The notes under the pieces are model-generated. The model worked only from the letters and a program-made list of their open reading frames with translations. It did not search any database and was not told the origin of the DNA. Shown here in pieces: positions 1 through 7,435 of a DNA stretch of 64,000 bases. Numbering within the stretch: the stretch's first letter is position 1; every line of letters starts with the position of its first letter. A program made the position numbers and the translations under genes. The stretch is from Actinoplanes philippinensis (GTDB lineage Bacteria > Actinomycetota > Actinomycetes > Mycobacteriales > Micromonosporaceae), in assembly GCF_900113015.1 (NCBI RefSeq), contig NZ_FONV01000003.1, positions 248,001-312,000 of the forward strand. The letters are read 5' to 3'.

Positions 1-304
1 GCGACCAGCCCGGCCGACCGGCACGGATGTCGTGGGTGGTGATCCCCTCGTACTCGCCGTAGTTCCACTCGGCCAGGTCCTCGGTCACCTCGGTCACGGT
101 GAGCCCGGCCAGCTCGGCGGTGTGCAACGCCCGCCGCCGCGGGCTGGCGATCACGGCGGCGAAGGCACGCCCGGCGATCCGCTCACCGGCGGCGCGCGCC
201 TGGCGTTCCCCCTCGGAGGTCAACGGCAGGTCGGTGTACGACGTATGCCGCCCGTTGGCACTCCACTCCGTCTGCCCGTGCCGGATCAGCACGATCTCCG
301 CCAT
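1..304 (-). CDS. Histidine phosphatase family protein (partial, C-terminus outside window)
   Basis: Phosphoglycerate-mutase-like phosphatase acting on small phosphorylated substrates in the cytoplasm; the substrate cannot be told. The visible 101 residues start MAEIVLIRHGQTEW: the RHG signature at residues 8-10 holds the catalytic histidine that is phosphorylated in this family. Further on are the usual SPRRRALHTAE helix and an EWNYGEYEG segment. The start is an ATG read leftward from 304. The gene runs off the left edge, so the second catalytic histidine is not seen. It lies 92 bases beyond the end of the next leftward gene (397-699) and may share its transcript. Family assignment is firm, function open. 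Confidence 0.9.
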   Translation of the reverse strand, partial: MAEIVLIRHGQTEWSANGRHTSYTDLPLTSEGERQARAAGERIAGRAFAAVIASPRRRALHTAELAGLTVTEVTEDLAEWNYGEYEGITTHDIRAGRPGWS

Positions 305-396
305 CGACGCCTCCTCATCCCGCCCTTCATCCTGCCAGCACCGGACGGACGGCCGGTCCGGGCGGTCCGGGCCGGCGGTCAGGGGTGGGCCGGCGG

Positions 397-699
397 TCAG
401 GGATGAGCGTCGCGGGGCACGGCCATCGGGTGGCGCTCCTCGTCGCGGGCCGCGATCTTCTCCTGGGCGCGCACGTACTGCGACCGGGTGATCTCCCCGG
501 CGATCAGCTGGGCGGTGAGGACGCCCTCCAGGCTGCTCGGCGCGGCCGGTTCGGGGTGCCCGGACTCCGCTGCCACGGCCGCGTCCGTCTCGGCCGGCTC
601 GTCGCGGGACGGCCAGAAGGCCAGCGCGGCAGCGGCGATCAGGCCCAGCGTCGCCACCAGCAGGACCACCATCCGGCACCACCACCCTTCCTGTGACAT
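397..699 (-). CDS. Small single-pass membrane protein with SHOCT-like C-terminus
   Basis: 100-residue protein. An N-terminal hydrophobic segment at about residues 9-28 (MVVLLVATLGLIAAAALAFW) should span the membrane. An acidic, Ala/Pro-rich linker follows, then a short C-terminal helix pair reading LTAQLIAGEITRSQYVRA, which matches the pattern of SHOCT (short C-terminal) domains. I start it at the ATG at 699 because GGGGAG lies 8 bases upstream; an in-frame TTG 18 bases further out has no such site. SHOCT domains are thought to mediate oligomerisation; no precise role can be given. It lies beside a stress-protein cluster. Confidence 0.65.
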   Translation of the reverse strand: MSQEGWWCRMVVLLVATLGLIAAAALAFWPSRDEPAETDAAVAAESGHPEPAAPSSLEGVLTAQLIAGEITRSQYVRAQEKIAARDEERHPMAVPRDAHP

Positions 700-837
700 C
701 TTCGTCACTCCCCGCAATGATCGGCAGGCAAAGCGCGAAAGATCCCGTTCGACACACCCGGCCGGGCGCTCGGGAAATGACTACCGGCCCCGGCTGTGCC
801 GTGGCTGTCGATTCACCGTGGATATCGGAGGCGCCTG

Positions 838-1056
838 ATGACCCGGCCGGCCCGGCGTGACCTGACTCCGGGGCGGCGGAAAGCGATCGCGTGGCTCGTA
901 CCACTGAAGATCGTCCGCACCGCGATGGCCGCCACCGGCCTCGCCCGGCGTCCGTGGCTGTGCGGCGGCCTGGTGGCCGGCCCGGGTGGTGCAGCCGGCA
1001 GGGCCGATCGCCCGCCTGGTGCGGGGCCGGTCGGGGTGACGTCGGTCCCGGCGTGA
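838..1056 (+). CDS. Possible small basic protein, unknown function
   Basis: 72-codon reading frame with a good GGAGG six bases before its ATG. The N-terminal half is basic with a weak amphipathic or hydrophobic stretch (residues about 16-50); the end is Gly/Pro/Ala-rich. No domain recognised. It sits between a leftward gene ending its 5' side at 699 and the universal stress protein that starts at 1129, and would be the first gene of that transcript. The alternative is a leader region with no product. Stop codons are rare at this GC content, so an open frame of this size is weak evidence; the ribosome site is the main support. Confidence 0.4.
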   Translation: MTRPARRDLTPGRRKAIAWLVPLKIVRTAMAATGLARRPWLCGGLVAGPGGAAGRADRPPGAGPVGVTSVPA

Positions 1057-1128
1057 GGGGACCAAGCGCTCTGCCCGCGTCGCATCGAAAGGCGTGGAAT
1101 CGAGGTGACAGCGGACCGAGGAGGAGCC

Positions 1129-1989
1129 ATGCGGACCGGAACCATCGTCGTCGCCACCGACGGCACCGAATCGAGCAGGGCGGCCGTCCGGTGGGCGGCC
1201 CGGGAAGCGGACCGGCGCGGGGCCGCGCTGCGGGTCACCCACGTCCTGGACTGGGAGTGGGCCGAGACCCGGTACGAGTTCGGCACCGGCCGTTTCAGCG
1301 AGGCCCGCAAGGCCGCCGAGGGGGTCGCACGGGGCGGGGTGGCGCTGGCCCACGAGACCGTTCCGGGCCTGCCGGCCGAGATCGACGTGCTGGTCGGGAA
1401 CCCGGCGGCCCGCCTGCTGGCCGAAGCCGACGACGCGGGCCTGCTGGTGCTCGGCAGCCGGGGGCGGGGCGGGTTCGCCAGCCTGCTGCTCGGCTCGGTC
1501 AGCCAGCGTGTCGCCGTGCACGCCACGTCCCCGGTCGTGGTGGTCCGTGGCCGCGGGGACGTCACCGAGGGTCCGGTCGCCGTCGGGTTCGACGAGTCAC
1601 CCACCGCCGAACGGGTGCTGCAGACCGCGTTCGAGCAGGCCGCCGCCCGGCGGACCGGGCTCGCCGTGATCCGCACCTACCTGCCGGCGATCCCGGTGTA
1701 CGTGGCCGGGTTCACCGCCGTCGACGTCACCACCCCGGAACAGGACGCCGCCGAGCGCCGGCGGCTGGAGGAGCAGCTCGCCCCGTGGCGCGAGAAGTAC
1801 CCGGACGTGGCCGTCGACGCCCTGCTCTCACACGACAGCGCGGCGGCCGTGCTCTCCGGCGTCTCACACGGCGCGCAGCTGGTCGTGGTCGGCAGTCACG
1901 GCCACTCCACACTGGCCGGCACCCTGCTCGGCTCGACCGGACTGCAGCTGCTGCACCACGCCGACTGCCCGGTCCTGCTGGACCGCTGA
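1129..1989 (+). CDS. Tandem-domain universal stress protein (UspA family)
   Basis: 286-residue cytoplasmic stress protein with two Usp domains, roughly residues 1-145 and 146-286. Each opens with a beta strand leading to an Asp (IVVATDGTESS; VAVGFDESPT). Each ends with the ATP-binding loop G-S-x-G-x-G/S (GSRGRGGFASLLLGS in domain 1, GSHGHSTLAGTLLGS in domain 2), so it belongs to the ATP-binding branch. The ATG at 1129 has GAGGAG just upstream; an earlier GTG in frame is not favoured. Such proteins rise in dormancy, hypoxia and starvation. GGGGACCAAG at 1057-1066, whose complement contains TTGGTCCC, resembles elements before the DoxX gene at 3419. A second Usp gene follows at 2294. Confidence 0.92.
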   Translation: MRTGTIVVATDGTESSRAAVRWAAREADRRGAALRVTHVLDWEWAETRYEFGTGRFSEARKAAEGVARGGVALAHETVPGLPAEIDVLVGNPAARLLAEADDAGLLVLGSRGRGGFASLLLGSVSQRVAVHATSPVVVVRGRGDVTEGPVAVGFDESPTAERVLQTAFEQAAARRTGLAVIRTYLPAIPVYVAGFTAVDVTTPEQDAAERRRLEEQLAPWREKYPDVAVDALLSHDSAAAVLSGVSHGAQLVVVGSHGHSTLAGTLLGSTGLQLLHHADCPVLLDR

Positions 1990-2002
1990 TCCCGGCCCGC
2001 CG

Positions 2003-2170
2003 CCCCTCGGGCCTGCCGCTCCCTCCGCAGGCCCGCCCCTCTGGCCTGCCGCCCTTCCGCGGGCTCGCCCCCTCGGGCCTGCCGCCTCTCCGCAAGCCTG
2101 CCGGCCCCTCCGCAGGCCCACCCCTCGGGCCTGCCGCCCCTCCGCAAGCCTGCCGCCCGCCCTTCGGCCC
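2003..2170. repeat. Degenerate tandem array downstream of first Usp gene
   Basis: About four imperfect copies of a 33-36 base unit containing CCCCTCGGGCCTGCCG and CTCCGCA(A/G)GC. The copies start right after the Usp stop codon and fill the gap up to the next promoter. No supported gene lies in it, although several frames are open on both strands. It has no evenly spaced unique spacers, so it is not CRISPR. Confidence 0.8.
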
Positions 2171-2254
2171 GCCCGGGGTCCCGGGGCGTCAGTCGATCCC
2201 CAGACCGCCGCCTGCCGCGTCCGCTCCCCCGGCCCGGCAGGCGGCGAATCGGCA

Positions 2255-2260
2255 TATAAT
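2255..2260 (+). promoter_or_regulatory. Candidate -10 box TATAAT for second Usp gene
   Basis: An exact TATAAT lies in a short A/T-rich island (GGCATATAATTCAC), 34 bases before the ATG at 2294. No good -35 TTGACA is visible 17 bases upstream, so an activator may be needed. The leader would be about 25 bases and includes TGAGGAGG as ribosome site. Confidence 0.5.
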
Positions 2261-2293
2261 TCACAAAAGACACATGATCCTGAGGAGGCAGTG

Positions 2294-2746
2294 ATGAGCA
2301 CCGGTCATCTGATCGTGGTGGGCGTCGACGGCTCCGAAGGCGGCCGCCGCGCCTTGGACTGGGCGGCCACCGAGGCCACCGCCCGTGGAGGCGCGGTCCG
2401 GGCGGTCATCGCCTGGTCGTGGAACGGGCTCGACTACGGCCCGGTCGCGGCGGTCACCCCGACCGAGGAGGATGCGCTGGCCGCCCAGGTGGTGGCGGCC
2501 GAGGTCGACGCGCTGGCCCAGCGGCACGGTTCACGCCTCGCGGTCACCGGCGAGGCGATCGAGGGCAGCCCCGCCGACGTCCTCACCGCCGTGGCCCACG
2601 ACGCGGATCTGCTGGTCCTGGGCAGTCACGGCCACAGTCGGGTCCGGCACACCGTGCTCGGCTCGGTCAGCGAGTCCTGCATCCGCAAGGCCACCTGCCC
2701 GGTCGTGGTCATCCCGGCCCCGGTCCGCGAGCCGGCCGCCGTCTGA
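2294..2746 (+). CDS. Universal stress protein, single domain
   Basis: 150-residue UspA-family protein. It begins with strand-loop VVGVDGSEGG, has the helix DWAATEATARGGAVRAV and ends with the nucleotide-binding loop GSHGHSRVRHTVLGSVSESC, the ATP-binding pattern G-x-x-G-x9-G-S. I chose ATG 2294 because AGGAGG ends five bases upstream; the GTG at 2291 is too close to it. It is paralogous to the tandem Usp at 1129 and probably serves the same stress response. A strong hairpin terminator follows. Confidence 0.92.
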   Translation: MSTGHLIVVGVDGSEGGRRALDWAATEATARGGAVRAVIAWSWNGLDYGPVAAVTPTEEDALAAQVVAAEVDALAQRHGSRLAVTGEAIEGSPADVLTAVAHDADLLVLGSHGHSRVRHTVLGSVSESCIRKATCPVVVIPAPVREPAAV

Positions 2747-2758
2747 CCGGGACATGCC

Positions 2759-2790
2759 GATGGGGCGCGCTCGATCGGGCGCGCCCCATC
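2759..2790 (+). terminator. Hairpin terminator after second Usp gene
   Basis: Inverted repeat GATGGGGCGCG / CGCGCCCCATC (11 bp, 10-base loop) starting 12 bases after the stop codon at 2746. No U-run, as is common at this GC content. Confidence 0.65.
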
Positions 2791-2822
2791 CGCCGTACCC
2801 ATGCGGGCTCCCGGCGGGCCGT

Positions 2823-3002
2823 TCGGGGGCATCGGGCCGCTCGAAGACACCGGGCCGCTCGAAGGCACCGGGCTTTTCGGGGGCATCAGGCCGCTCGAAG
2901 GCACCGGGCCTTTCGGGGGCATCAGGCCGCTGGAAGACACCGGGCCTTTCGAGGGCATCAGGCCGCTCGAAGACACCGGGCCTTTCGAGGGCATCGGGCC
3001 GG
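2823..3002. repeat. 36-bp tandem array downstream of second Usp gene
   Basis: About five copies of a 36-base unit, GGGGGCATCAGGCCGCTCGA followed by AGACACCGGGCCTTTC with small variants. It follows the terminator and precedes a small leftward gene. Frames on both strands stay open through it (Gly-Pro-Leu-Glu on +, Glu-Arg-Pro on -), but no start or ribosome site supports translation. Confidence 0.85.
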
Positions 3003-3066
3003 TGGAGTCCGACGATCGTCATGGACCGGCGGGCGACGGCCGGGGGACGACCCGGCGGCCGCGTGG

Positions 3067-3195
3067 TCACCGGCGGGCGGGCCCGTGCGGGCGACGGCCG
3101 GCCGGCCAGAACCGGTCGAGGATGCTCTCCAGCACCGGCCCGGCCACGATGAGCAGCAGGAACAGCAGCAGGACAAGTGTCAGGACGACGGCCAT
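3067..3195 (-). CDS. 42-residue single-span membrane peptide
   Basis: Short leftward gene with GGAGG seven bases before its ATG at 3195. The product opens with a very hydrophobic stretch (AVVLTLVLLLFLLLIVAGPV, residues 2-21), has a short amphipathic segment LESILDRFW and finishes with a basic Arg/Pro tail, so it should insert in the membrane with the basic end in the cytoplasm. No family recognised. It faces away from the DoxX gene at 3419, with the TTGGTCCC elements at 3260-3317 between them, so the two may be co-regulated. Confidence 0.6.
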   Translation of the reverse strand: MAVVLTLVLLLFLLLIVAGPVLESILDRFWPAGRRPHGPARR

Positions 3196-3259
3196 GGCGG
3201 CACCTCCGGGGGACGGTTCGTCCGTTCCATCGTCATCCGGGGCAAGCGCAGCCCGTCAC

Positions 3260-3317
3260 GGCCATTGGTCCCGGATCGGCCACCCGGGGCCACCGGGGGC
3301 CGTTGGTCCCGAACCGG
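3260..3317. promoter_or_regulatory. Paired TTGGTCCC elements between divergent genes
   Basis: Two direct copies of GGCCRTTGGTCCCGRAYCGG (3260-3279 and 3298-3317) spaced 38 bases apart. The second also forms an inverted pair, GGTCCC-N9-GGGACC, with 3320-3325. They lie between the divergent small membrane gene (3195) and the DoxX gene (3419). The half-site resembles GGGACC/GGTCCC half-sites bound by DosR/DevR-type regulators. The binding protein is inference. Confidence 0.45.
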
Positions 3318-3418
3318 GCGGGACCTTGGCGGGCCGAGGACGGGGTTTTCGGCACCGGCGTCGATGCGGCCACCGGCGGAGAGTCATAGGTGAAAGACAT
3401 CGCCTGGAGGAGGACCAG

Positions 3419-4003
3419 ATGGCCACCACCGCTCGTCACCACGTCGCTCAACTGGAACAGGTCGAGGCTCCCGGCTCGATGATCACCCACGCCGCCGCCC
3501 GGGTGCTCGCGGTGCTGCGGATCGCCACCGGGTTCGTCTTTCTCTGGGCGTTTCTCGACAAGACCTTCGGATTCGGGTACGCCACTCCCGCGGCCAAGGC
3601 CTGGATCAACGGCGGATCGCCGACCAAGGGATTCCTCTCGGGTGTCGCGGTCGGACCGTTCGAGGACGTCTTCCACAGCATCGCCGGAGCCGCCTGGGCC
3701 GACTGGCTGTTCATGCTGGGCATGCTCGGCATCGGCGTCGCGCTGATCCTCGGCATCGGCCTGCGGATCGCCGCGGTCGCCGCCGGCCTGATGATGGCCT
3801 TCATGTGGGCCGCCGAGTGGCCGCTCGCCCAGCAGGACAGCGCCGGCGAGGCCACCCGCTCGAGCAACCCGCTCGTCGACTACCACGTCGTCTACGGCAT
3901 CACCGCCGCCGTCCTGGCGCTGACCTACGCCGGACACACCTGGGGCCTCGGCCGCTGGTGGGCGAAGCTGCCGCTGGTGCAGAAGAACCGCTGGCTCATC
4001 TGA
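3419..4003 (+). CDS. DoxX/DoxD-family membrane protein
   Basis: 194-residue integral membrane protein with four hydrophobic spans: about residues 27-45 (VLRIATGFVFLWAFLDK), 97-116 (LFMLGMLGIGVALILGIGL), 118-135, and near 163-181 (VYGITAAVLALTYAGHTW). The early FLWAFLDKTFGFGY segment and the layout match DoxX/DoxD proteins related to the thiosulfate:quinone oxidoreductase large subunit. Family members act in redox or oxidative-stress functions at the membrane. The ATG at 3419 is preceded by GGAGGAGG. Upstream TTGGTCCC repeats and neighbouring Usp genes suggest stress control. A strong terminator follows. Confidence 0.85.
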   Translation: MATTARHHVAQLEQVEAPGSMITHAAARVLAVLRIATGFVFLWAFLDKTFGFGYATPAAKAWINGGSPTKGFLSGVAVGPFEDVFHSIAGAAWADWLFMLGMLGIGVALILGIGLRIAAVAAGLMMAFMWAAEWPLAQQDSAGEATRSSNPLVDYHVVYGITAAVLALTYAGHTWGLGRWWAKLPLVQKNRWLI

Positions 4004-4033
4004 TCGTCGCCACCCTCATCGGTGGCGCCCACC

Positions 4034-4063
4034 AAGCCCGGCCGGGGTGTCCCGGCCGGGCTT
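4034..4063 (+). terminator. Rho-independent terminator after DoxX gene
   Basis: 13-bp stem AAGCCCGGCCGGG / CCCGGCCGGGCTT with a GTGT loop, followed by TTC, 31 bases after the stop at 4003. One of the clearest terminators in the window. Confidence 0.85.
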
Positions 4064-4156
4064 TCGCGCGACCGGCCGACGCCGGCATCGCCCCGGGCCG
4101 CGGTGACCTCGCCGGTGACGGCGGCAGCCCCATCCGAGCGTCCCGTTCGTGGCAGC

Positions 4157-4724
4157 ATGGCGCGAATGACACCGGAGGATCTGGTCGCCCTGGCCCTGGA
4201 GGCCGCCGAGGAGGGCCTGCGGGCCGGTGAGATGCCGATCGGCGCGGTCGTGGCGCTCGGCGACGAGGTGATCGGGCGGGGCTTCACCTCGGAGCGGACC
4301 CGGGGCCGCCGCCTGGTCCACGCCGATCTACTCGCCATGATCGAGGCCGACGAGCGTCTCGGCTGGTCACGCCGGGAGCAGCCGCTGCGTCTCGGCATCA
4401 CGACGGAGCCGTGCCTGATGTGTTTCGGCACCGCCCTGACCCTGGGTGTCGGAGATCTACTACGGCCTGGCGGCCCCCGACGACGGCGCCGCGGGCGTCC
4501 CCGCCGTGTGGCGGCCGGGCGCCACCGACGGCATCTTCTTCCCGTTGCCCGCCCTGACCGGCGGCTTCCTGCTGCCCGAGTGCCGTGACCAGTTCCGCCG
4601 CTACGCCGCCATGACCACCAAGCCGCACCTGCGCCGCTACGCCGAGGCGATGGCCGGTCTGACGCCGGATAGCCGCGTCGAACCGGGCGGGGGTGGCGGG
4701 TGTACATCGGGGCATGTCCGGTGA
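4157..4724 (+). pseudogene. Nucleoside/tRNA adenosine deaminase-like gene with frameshift
   Basis: Cytidine/deoxycytidylate deaminase-fold protein. From ATG 4157 (or 4166) the first frame reads through AGEMPIGAVVALGDEVIGRG, the zinc motif HADLLAMIEAD and EPCLMCFGTALTLGV. It then loses homology at a GGG run (4444-4446). The expected continuation SEIYYGLAAPDDG and its C-terminal part lie in the next frame from 4446, ending at 4724. One extra G, or two lost bases, would explain it. The usual H-A-E catalytic motif reads H-A-D here, so activity could be altered even without the frameshift. A sequencing error or programmed shift cannot be excluded. It overlaps the next gene by 11 bases. Confidence 0.7.
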
Positions 4725-5598
4725 TGGTGTGCATCTGCGCGGCAGCGGTCACTTCGACGGTGGGAGCTGGGACGCCGAGCGTCTCGACCCGTGGGCCGGG
4801 GACCGGCCGCGGGTGCCGAGGCGGGCGATTCCCGGTCTCGTCCTGATCGGCCTGTTCACGCCGCTGTTCCTGGTCGGCGCCGTGCTCGCGGCGGTTCGTG
4901 GGGAGTGGACCATGGTGGCCGGGTTCGCCGCGTGGGGTGGGCTCTTCGGGCACGTCGCGGGGGTCTTCGTCTTCCTCCGGTGGCGTCCGCGCCGGCCGGG
5001 GGTGCTGCCGGCGACGGCGGTCACGCCGGACGGGGCACCGGGGCTCTGTTTCCGCTACTCGGGCTGGGCGTATTTCTGGCTGCTCGGGATGCTCTGCTGG
5101 GGCGCCCTGGTGCCGCTGGCGATCGCGGCCGTCTGGTTCGTGACCGGCGGGGTGGCGGTGATCGGGGCGATCGCCCTCGTCGGTGTCGCGCTGCTGGTGT
5201 GCGGCCAGATCGCCGCGACGCTGAGCCTGGCGCCGGGGCGGCTGATCCTCACCCCGGACGGGCTCTACCACCGCGGTCAGCTGATCACCCAGTATTCGCC
5301 GTGGTCCGGGGTGACCGCGGTGGACGCGGGGCGGGCCGGGCAGGTGCGAATCATCCGGGTGTGGGTGGCGCCGTCGAGCGGCGACCGGCTGCGGATCCGG
5401 TTGCGGCCGTGGTTCCTGCCGGCGGAGGAACGGGTGGCGCTGCCCGGCATCGTGCTGCGCGACCCGTGGCTGGCCGTCGACCCGCGAACCGTTCACCGGG
5501 CGCTGCGCCACTATCTGCTCAACCCCTCGCACCGTGGGGAGCTCGGCGGGCCGGCCGCGGTCGAACGGATCGAGCAGGGCCGCCTCTTCCTCTACTGA
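4714..5598 (+). CDS. Membrane protein of unknown function
   Basis: 294-residue protein with four likely spans: two near residues 40-80 (GLVLIGLFTPLFLVGAVLAA; MVAGFAAWGGLFGHVAGVFVF) and two near 120-170 (WLLGMLCWGALVPLAIAAVW; VAVIGAIALVGVALLVCGQI). A soluble C-terminal half (about 175-294) follows. It contains LTPDGLYHRGQLITQYSPWSGV and alternating strands, as in bacterial PH-like or YcxB-like domains, and ends in a helical tail. The ATG at 4714 lies inside the end of the broken deaminase gene. No function assigned; the membrane layout is clear, the PH-like idea is tentative. Confidence 0.75.
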   Translation: MSGDGVHLRGSGHFDGGSWDAERLDPWAGDRPRVPRRAIPGLVLIGLFTPLFLVGAVLAAVRGEWTMVAGFAAWGGLFGHVAGVFVFLRWRPRRPGVLPATAVTPDGAPGLCFRYSGWAYFWLLGMLCWGALVPLAIAAVWFVTGGVAVIGAIALVGVALLVCGQIAATLSLAPGRLILTPDGLYHRGQLITQYSPWSGVTAVDAGRAGQVRIIRVWVAPSSGDRLRIRLRPWFLPAEERVALPGIVLRDPWLAVDPRTVHRALRHYLLNPSHRGELGGPAAVERIEQGRLFLY

Positions 5599-5687
5599 CA
5601 GTCGTGAACAAATTTCGGTGCGTGGTTGAACCCGTCCCGTTCCGCACGTGTACACCCGGGCGTCCGTCCTGGGAGGAGTGAGCAGCA

Positions 5688-5969
5688 ATGACCGATCGAC
5701 TGCACGTCGACCCGCTGTCGCTGGAAGGGATCGCCGATCAGCTGCGGCGCTCCGGCGACACTCTGCGGGCCGCCGCCGGTGGCGGGCCCGGCACGCCGGA
5801 CGCCGGCACCGACACACCGATCTTCGAGGATCTGATCACCCGGCTGGTGCAGGACGCCACCGCGCTGGCCGGCGGGCTCGACGAGGCCGCGTCGCGGGTC
5901 CTTCAGGCTTCCCGGACGTACGCCGACGAGGATCTCGCCAACGCCCGCGACATCTCCGGGAGCCGATGA
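5688..5969 (+). CDS. EspC/WXG100-like type VII secretion-associated protein
   Basis: 93-residue helical protein starting MTDRLHVDPLSLEGIADQLR. It has two amphipathic helices separated by a Gly/Pro turn and a Y-A-D-E-D ending (YADEDLANARD), resembling the Y-x-x-x-D/E secretion signal and the EspC-like small ESX-associated proteins. The ATG at 5688 follows GGAGGAGTGAGCAGCA. The last bases overlap the next gene's start (ATGATGA), indicating translational coupling. Likely exported or a partner of the next protein; no secretion machinery genes lie in the window. Confidence 0.65.
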   Translation: MTDRLHVDPLSLEGIADQLRRSGDTLRAAAGGGPGTPDAGTDTPIFEDLITRLVQDATALAGGLDEAASRVLQASRTYADEDLANARDISGSR

Positions 5970-6775
5970 TGCCGATCGACACCCGTCTCGACGGCAGTCC
6001 CGCCACCCTGTACGCCGGCTCCCGGTACCTGCGCGACCGGCTCGGATTCGAGGTGGACGCCGCCGCCACCACACTGCGTACCGCCGCCGACGAGGCCCGG
6101 CACGGGTGGGTGGGCTCGGCCGGCGCCACCTTCAGCGACCGGATGACCGGCGCCGCGGGCCGGTCCGACGCGCTACGGGCCGAGGTGGACGCGACAGCGC
6201 AGACCATGTCGCAGTACGCCGACGTGCTCACCAGCGCGCAGGGCACGATGCTGATGGCCCGGCAGATGGCGTCGGCCCAGGGCCTGATCGTGGCCGGCAC
6301 GATGATCCTCGACCCGTACTCCCCCGATCCGGTCGTCCATCAGCAGCAGCAGGTGGCGTACGCGACGGCGTTGCAGCAGGTCTTCCAGGCCCGCGGGCTG
6401 ATGACCACCGCCCGGATGATCGCGCAGGGCCGCCAGTCGGTGGCCCGCTCCCAGCCGCCGATCCGGCCGGGCGACGTGGTCGGCGGCACGGCGGGCGGCG
6501 GCACGGCGGGCGGCGGCACGGCGGGCGGTGCGGCGAAACCGGCGGATCCCGGCCGGGAGGCGACCCGCGGCGAGGCACAGAAGCCACCGGCCGAGCCCAA
6601 GAACGAGAACAACGACGTACAGAGGCCGCCGGCCGAGCCCAGGAACGAGGACAACGGCGTGCAGAAGCCGCCGGCCGAGTCCGGCAAGACAGCGCCGGAG
6701 GACACTGTCGCGCACGAGCAGGCCCATGTGGCGCAGCAGCGCAGCGCGCCGCCCACCCCCGCGGTGACGGAGTAG
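5966..6775 (+). CDS. Type VII secretion-like substrate with repeat tail and HEQAH motif
   Basis: 269-residue protein. The N-terminal ~150 residues are helical with a W-x-G turn (HGWVGSAGATFSDRM), the WXG100-superfamily hallmark. A low-complexity tail follows: three GGTAG units, then 14-residue repeats of the type QKPPAEPKNENNDV. The last 25 residues hold HEQAHVAQQ, an H-E-x-x-H motif reminiscent of the end of DUF4157 zinc-peptidase-like domains, but without the rest of that domain. ATG 5966 overlaps the preceding stop, so the pair is co-translated. It is probably the larger partner of a secreted pair; the toxin or enzyme role is open. It converges on the DUF1707 gene 6 bases away. Confidence 0.65.
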   Translation: MMPIDTRLDGSPATLYAGSRYLRDRLGFEVDAAATTLRTAADEARHGWVGSAGATFSDRMTGAAGRSDALRAEVDATAQTMSQYADVLTSAQGTMLMARQMASAQGLIVAGTMILDPYSPDPVVHQQQQVAYATALQQVFQARGLMTTARMIAQGRQSVARSQPPIRPGDVVGGTAGGGTAGGGTAGGAAKPADPGREATRGEAQKPPAEPKNENNDVQRPPAEPRNEDNGVQKPPAESGKTAPEDTVAHEQAHVAQQRSAPPTPAVTE

Positions 6776-6781
6776 CCCGGC

Positions 6782-7372
6782 TCAGAGACCGAGGTTGTCG
6801 GCGATCCATTCGCGGACGCCGTCGCCGGGGCGCCGCGACTTCACCTCGACACTGCTGAACCAGGCGTTCACCCGTACCCGCACGATGGGTGTGCCCGGAA
6901 GGCGCGGGACCGCGGCGAGCCGCAGCTCCTCGGAGCTGAGCGCGCTGGTGCCGGAGAGCTCGACCTCGACGCCCTCCGGCACGATGACCTTGAGCTCGCC
7001 GAAGAGGCAGGTGCCCTCGATCTCGATCTCGTCCTCGCCGGTGATCACCTCACGCAGGTCGAGGTGGGTGCCACCGAGGAGGGTGAAGGTGCTCAGCCGG
7101 CCCGACCGCAGCCGCCATCGGCCACGGCGTTTGCGCTGGCTGAGGACGGTAACAACCTTCTCGACGGTACGCGCGGAGCCGACCACCGGGGTGGGCGCGA
7201 GCCCCTCGGTGACCCGGGCCAGCTCGACATCGGTGGAGGCGGCCCAGACGGCGCCGACGCGGACGCTGAACTCCTCGAGGGTGATCCGCCCGTCGCCGCA
7301 CGCCTGCTGCAGCAGCTCGGCCACCCGTTCACGGTCGCCGTCGGAGATCGGCGCCGGCACTGGAAGCACCAC
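6782..7372 (-). CDS. DUF1707 protein with LiaF-like C-terminal domain
   Basis: About 196 residues. Residues ~8-60 form a DUF1707 domain (ISDGDRERVAELLQQACGDG, then RITLEEFSVRVGAVWAAST), a short SHOCT-related helical module. The C-terminal ~100 residues have the beta-rich LiaF/cell-wall-active antibiotic response pattern (GGTHLDLR, FGELKVIVPEGVEVELSG, VRVRVNAWFSSVEVK). Such proteins are cytoplasmic or membrane-peripheral and their role is poorly defined. The start is uncertain: GTG 7372, 7369 and 7360 are all in frame, none with an ideal ribosome site. It is divergent from a tiny frame at 7436. Confidence 0.8.
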   Translation of the reverse strand: MVLPVPAPISDGDRERVAELLQQACGDGRITLEEFSVRVGAVWAASTDVELARVTEGLAPTPVVGSARTVEKVVTVLSQRKRRGRWRLRSGRLSTFTLLGGTHLDLREVITGEDEIEIEGTCLFGELKVIVPEGVEVELSGTSALSSEELRLAAVPRLPGTPIVRVRVNAWFSSVEVKSRRPGDGVREWIADNLGL

Positions 7373-7435
7373 CCCGGTGACGCTACAACCCGGCGGCAAC
7401 CGTCCTCGCAACCGTGACCGGGCAGAGTGCGCCTC

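Noticed and set aside
2801-3418. Extension of the DoxX gene upstream through the 36-bp array
   Set aside because: The ATG at 3419 has a strong ribosome site and begins the homology; the array part has no start signal and crosses the regulatory elements.
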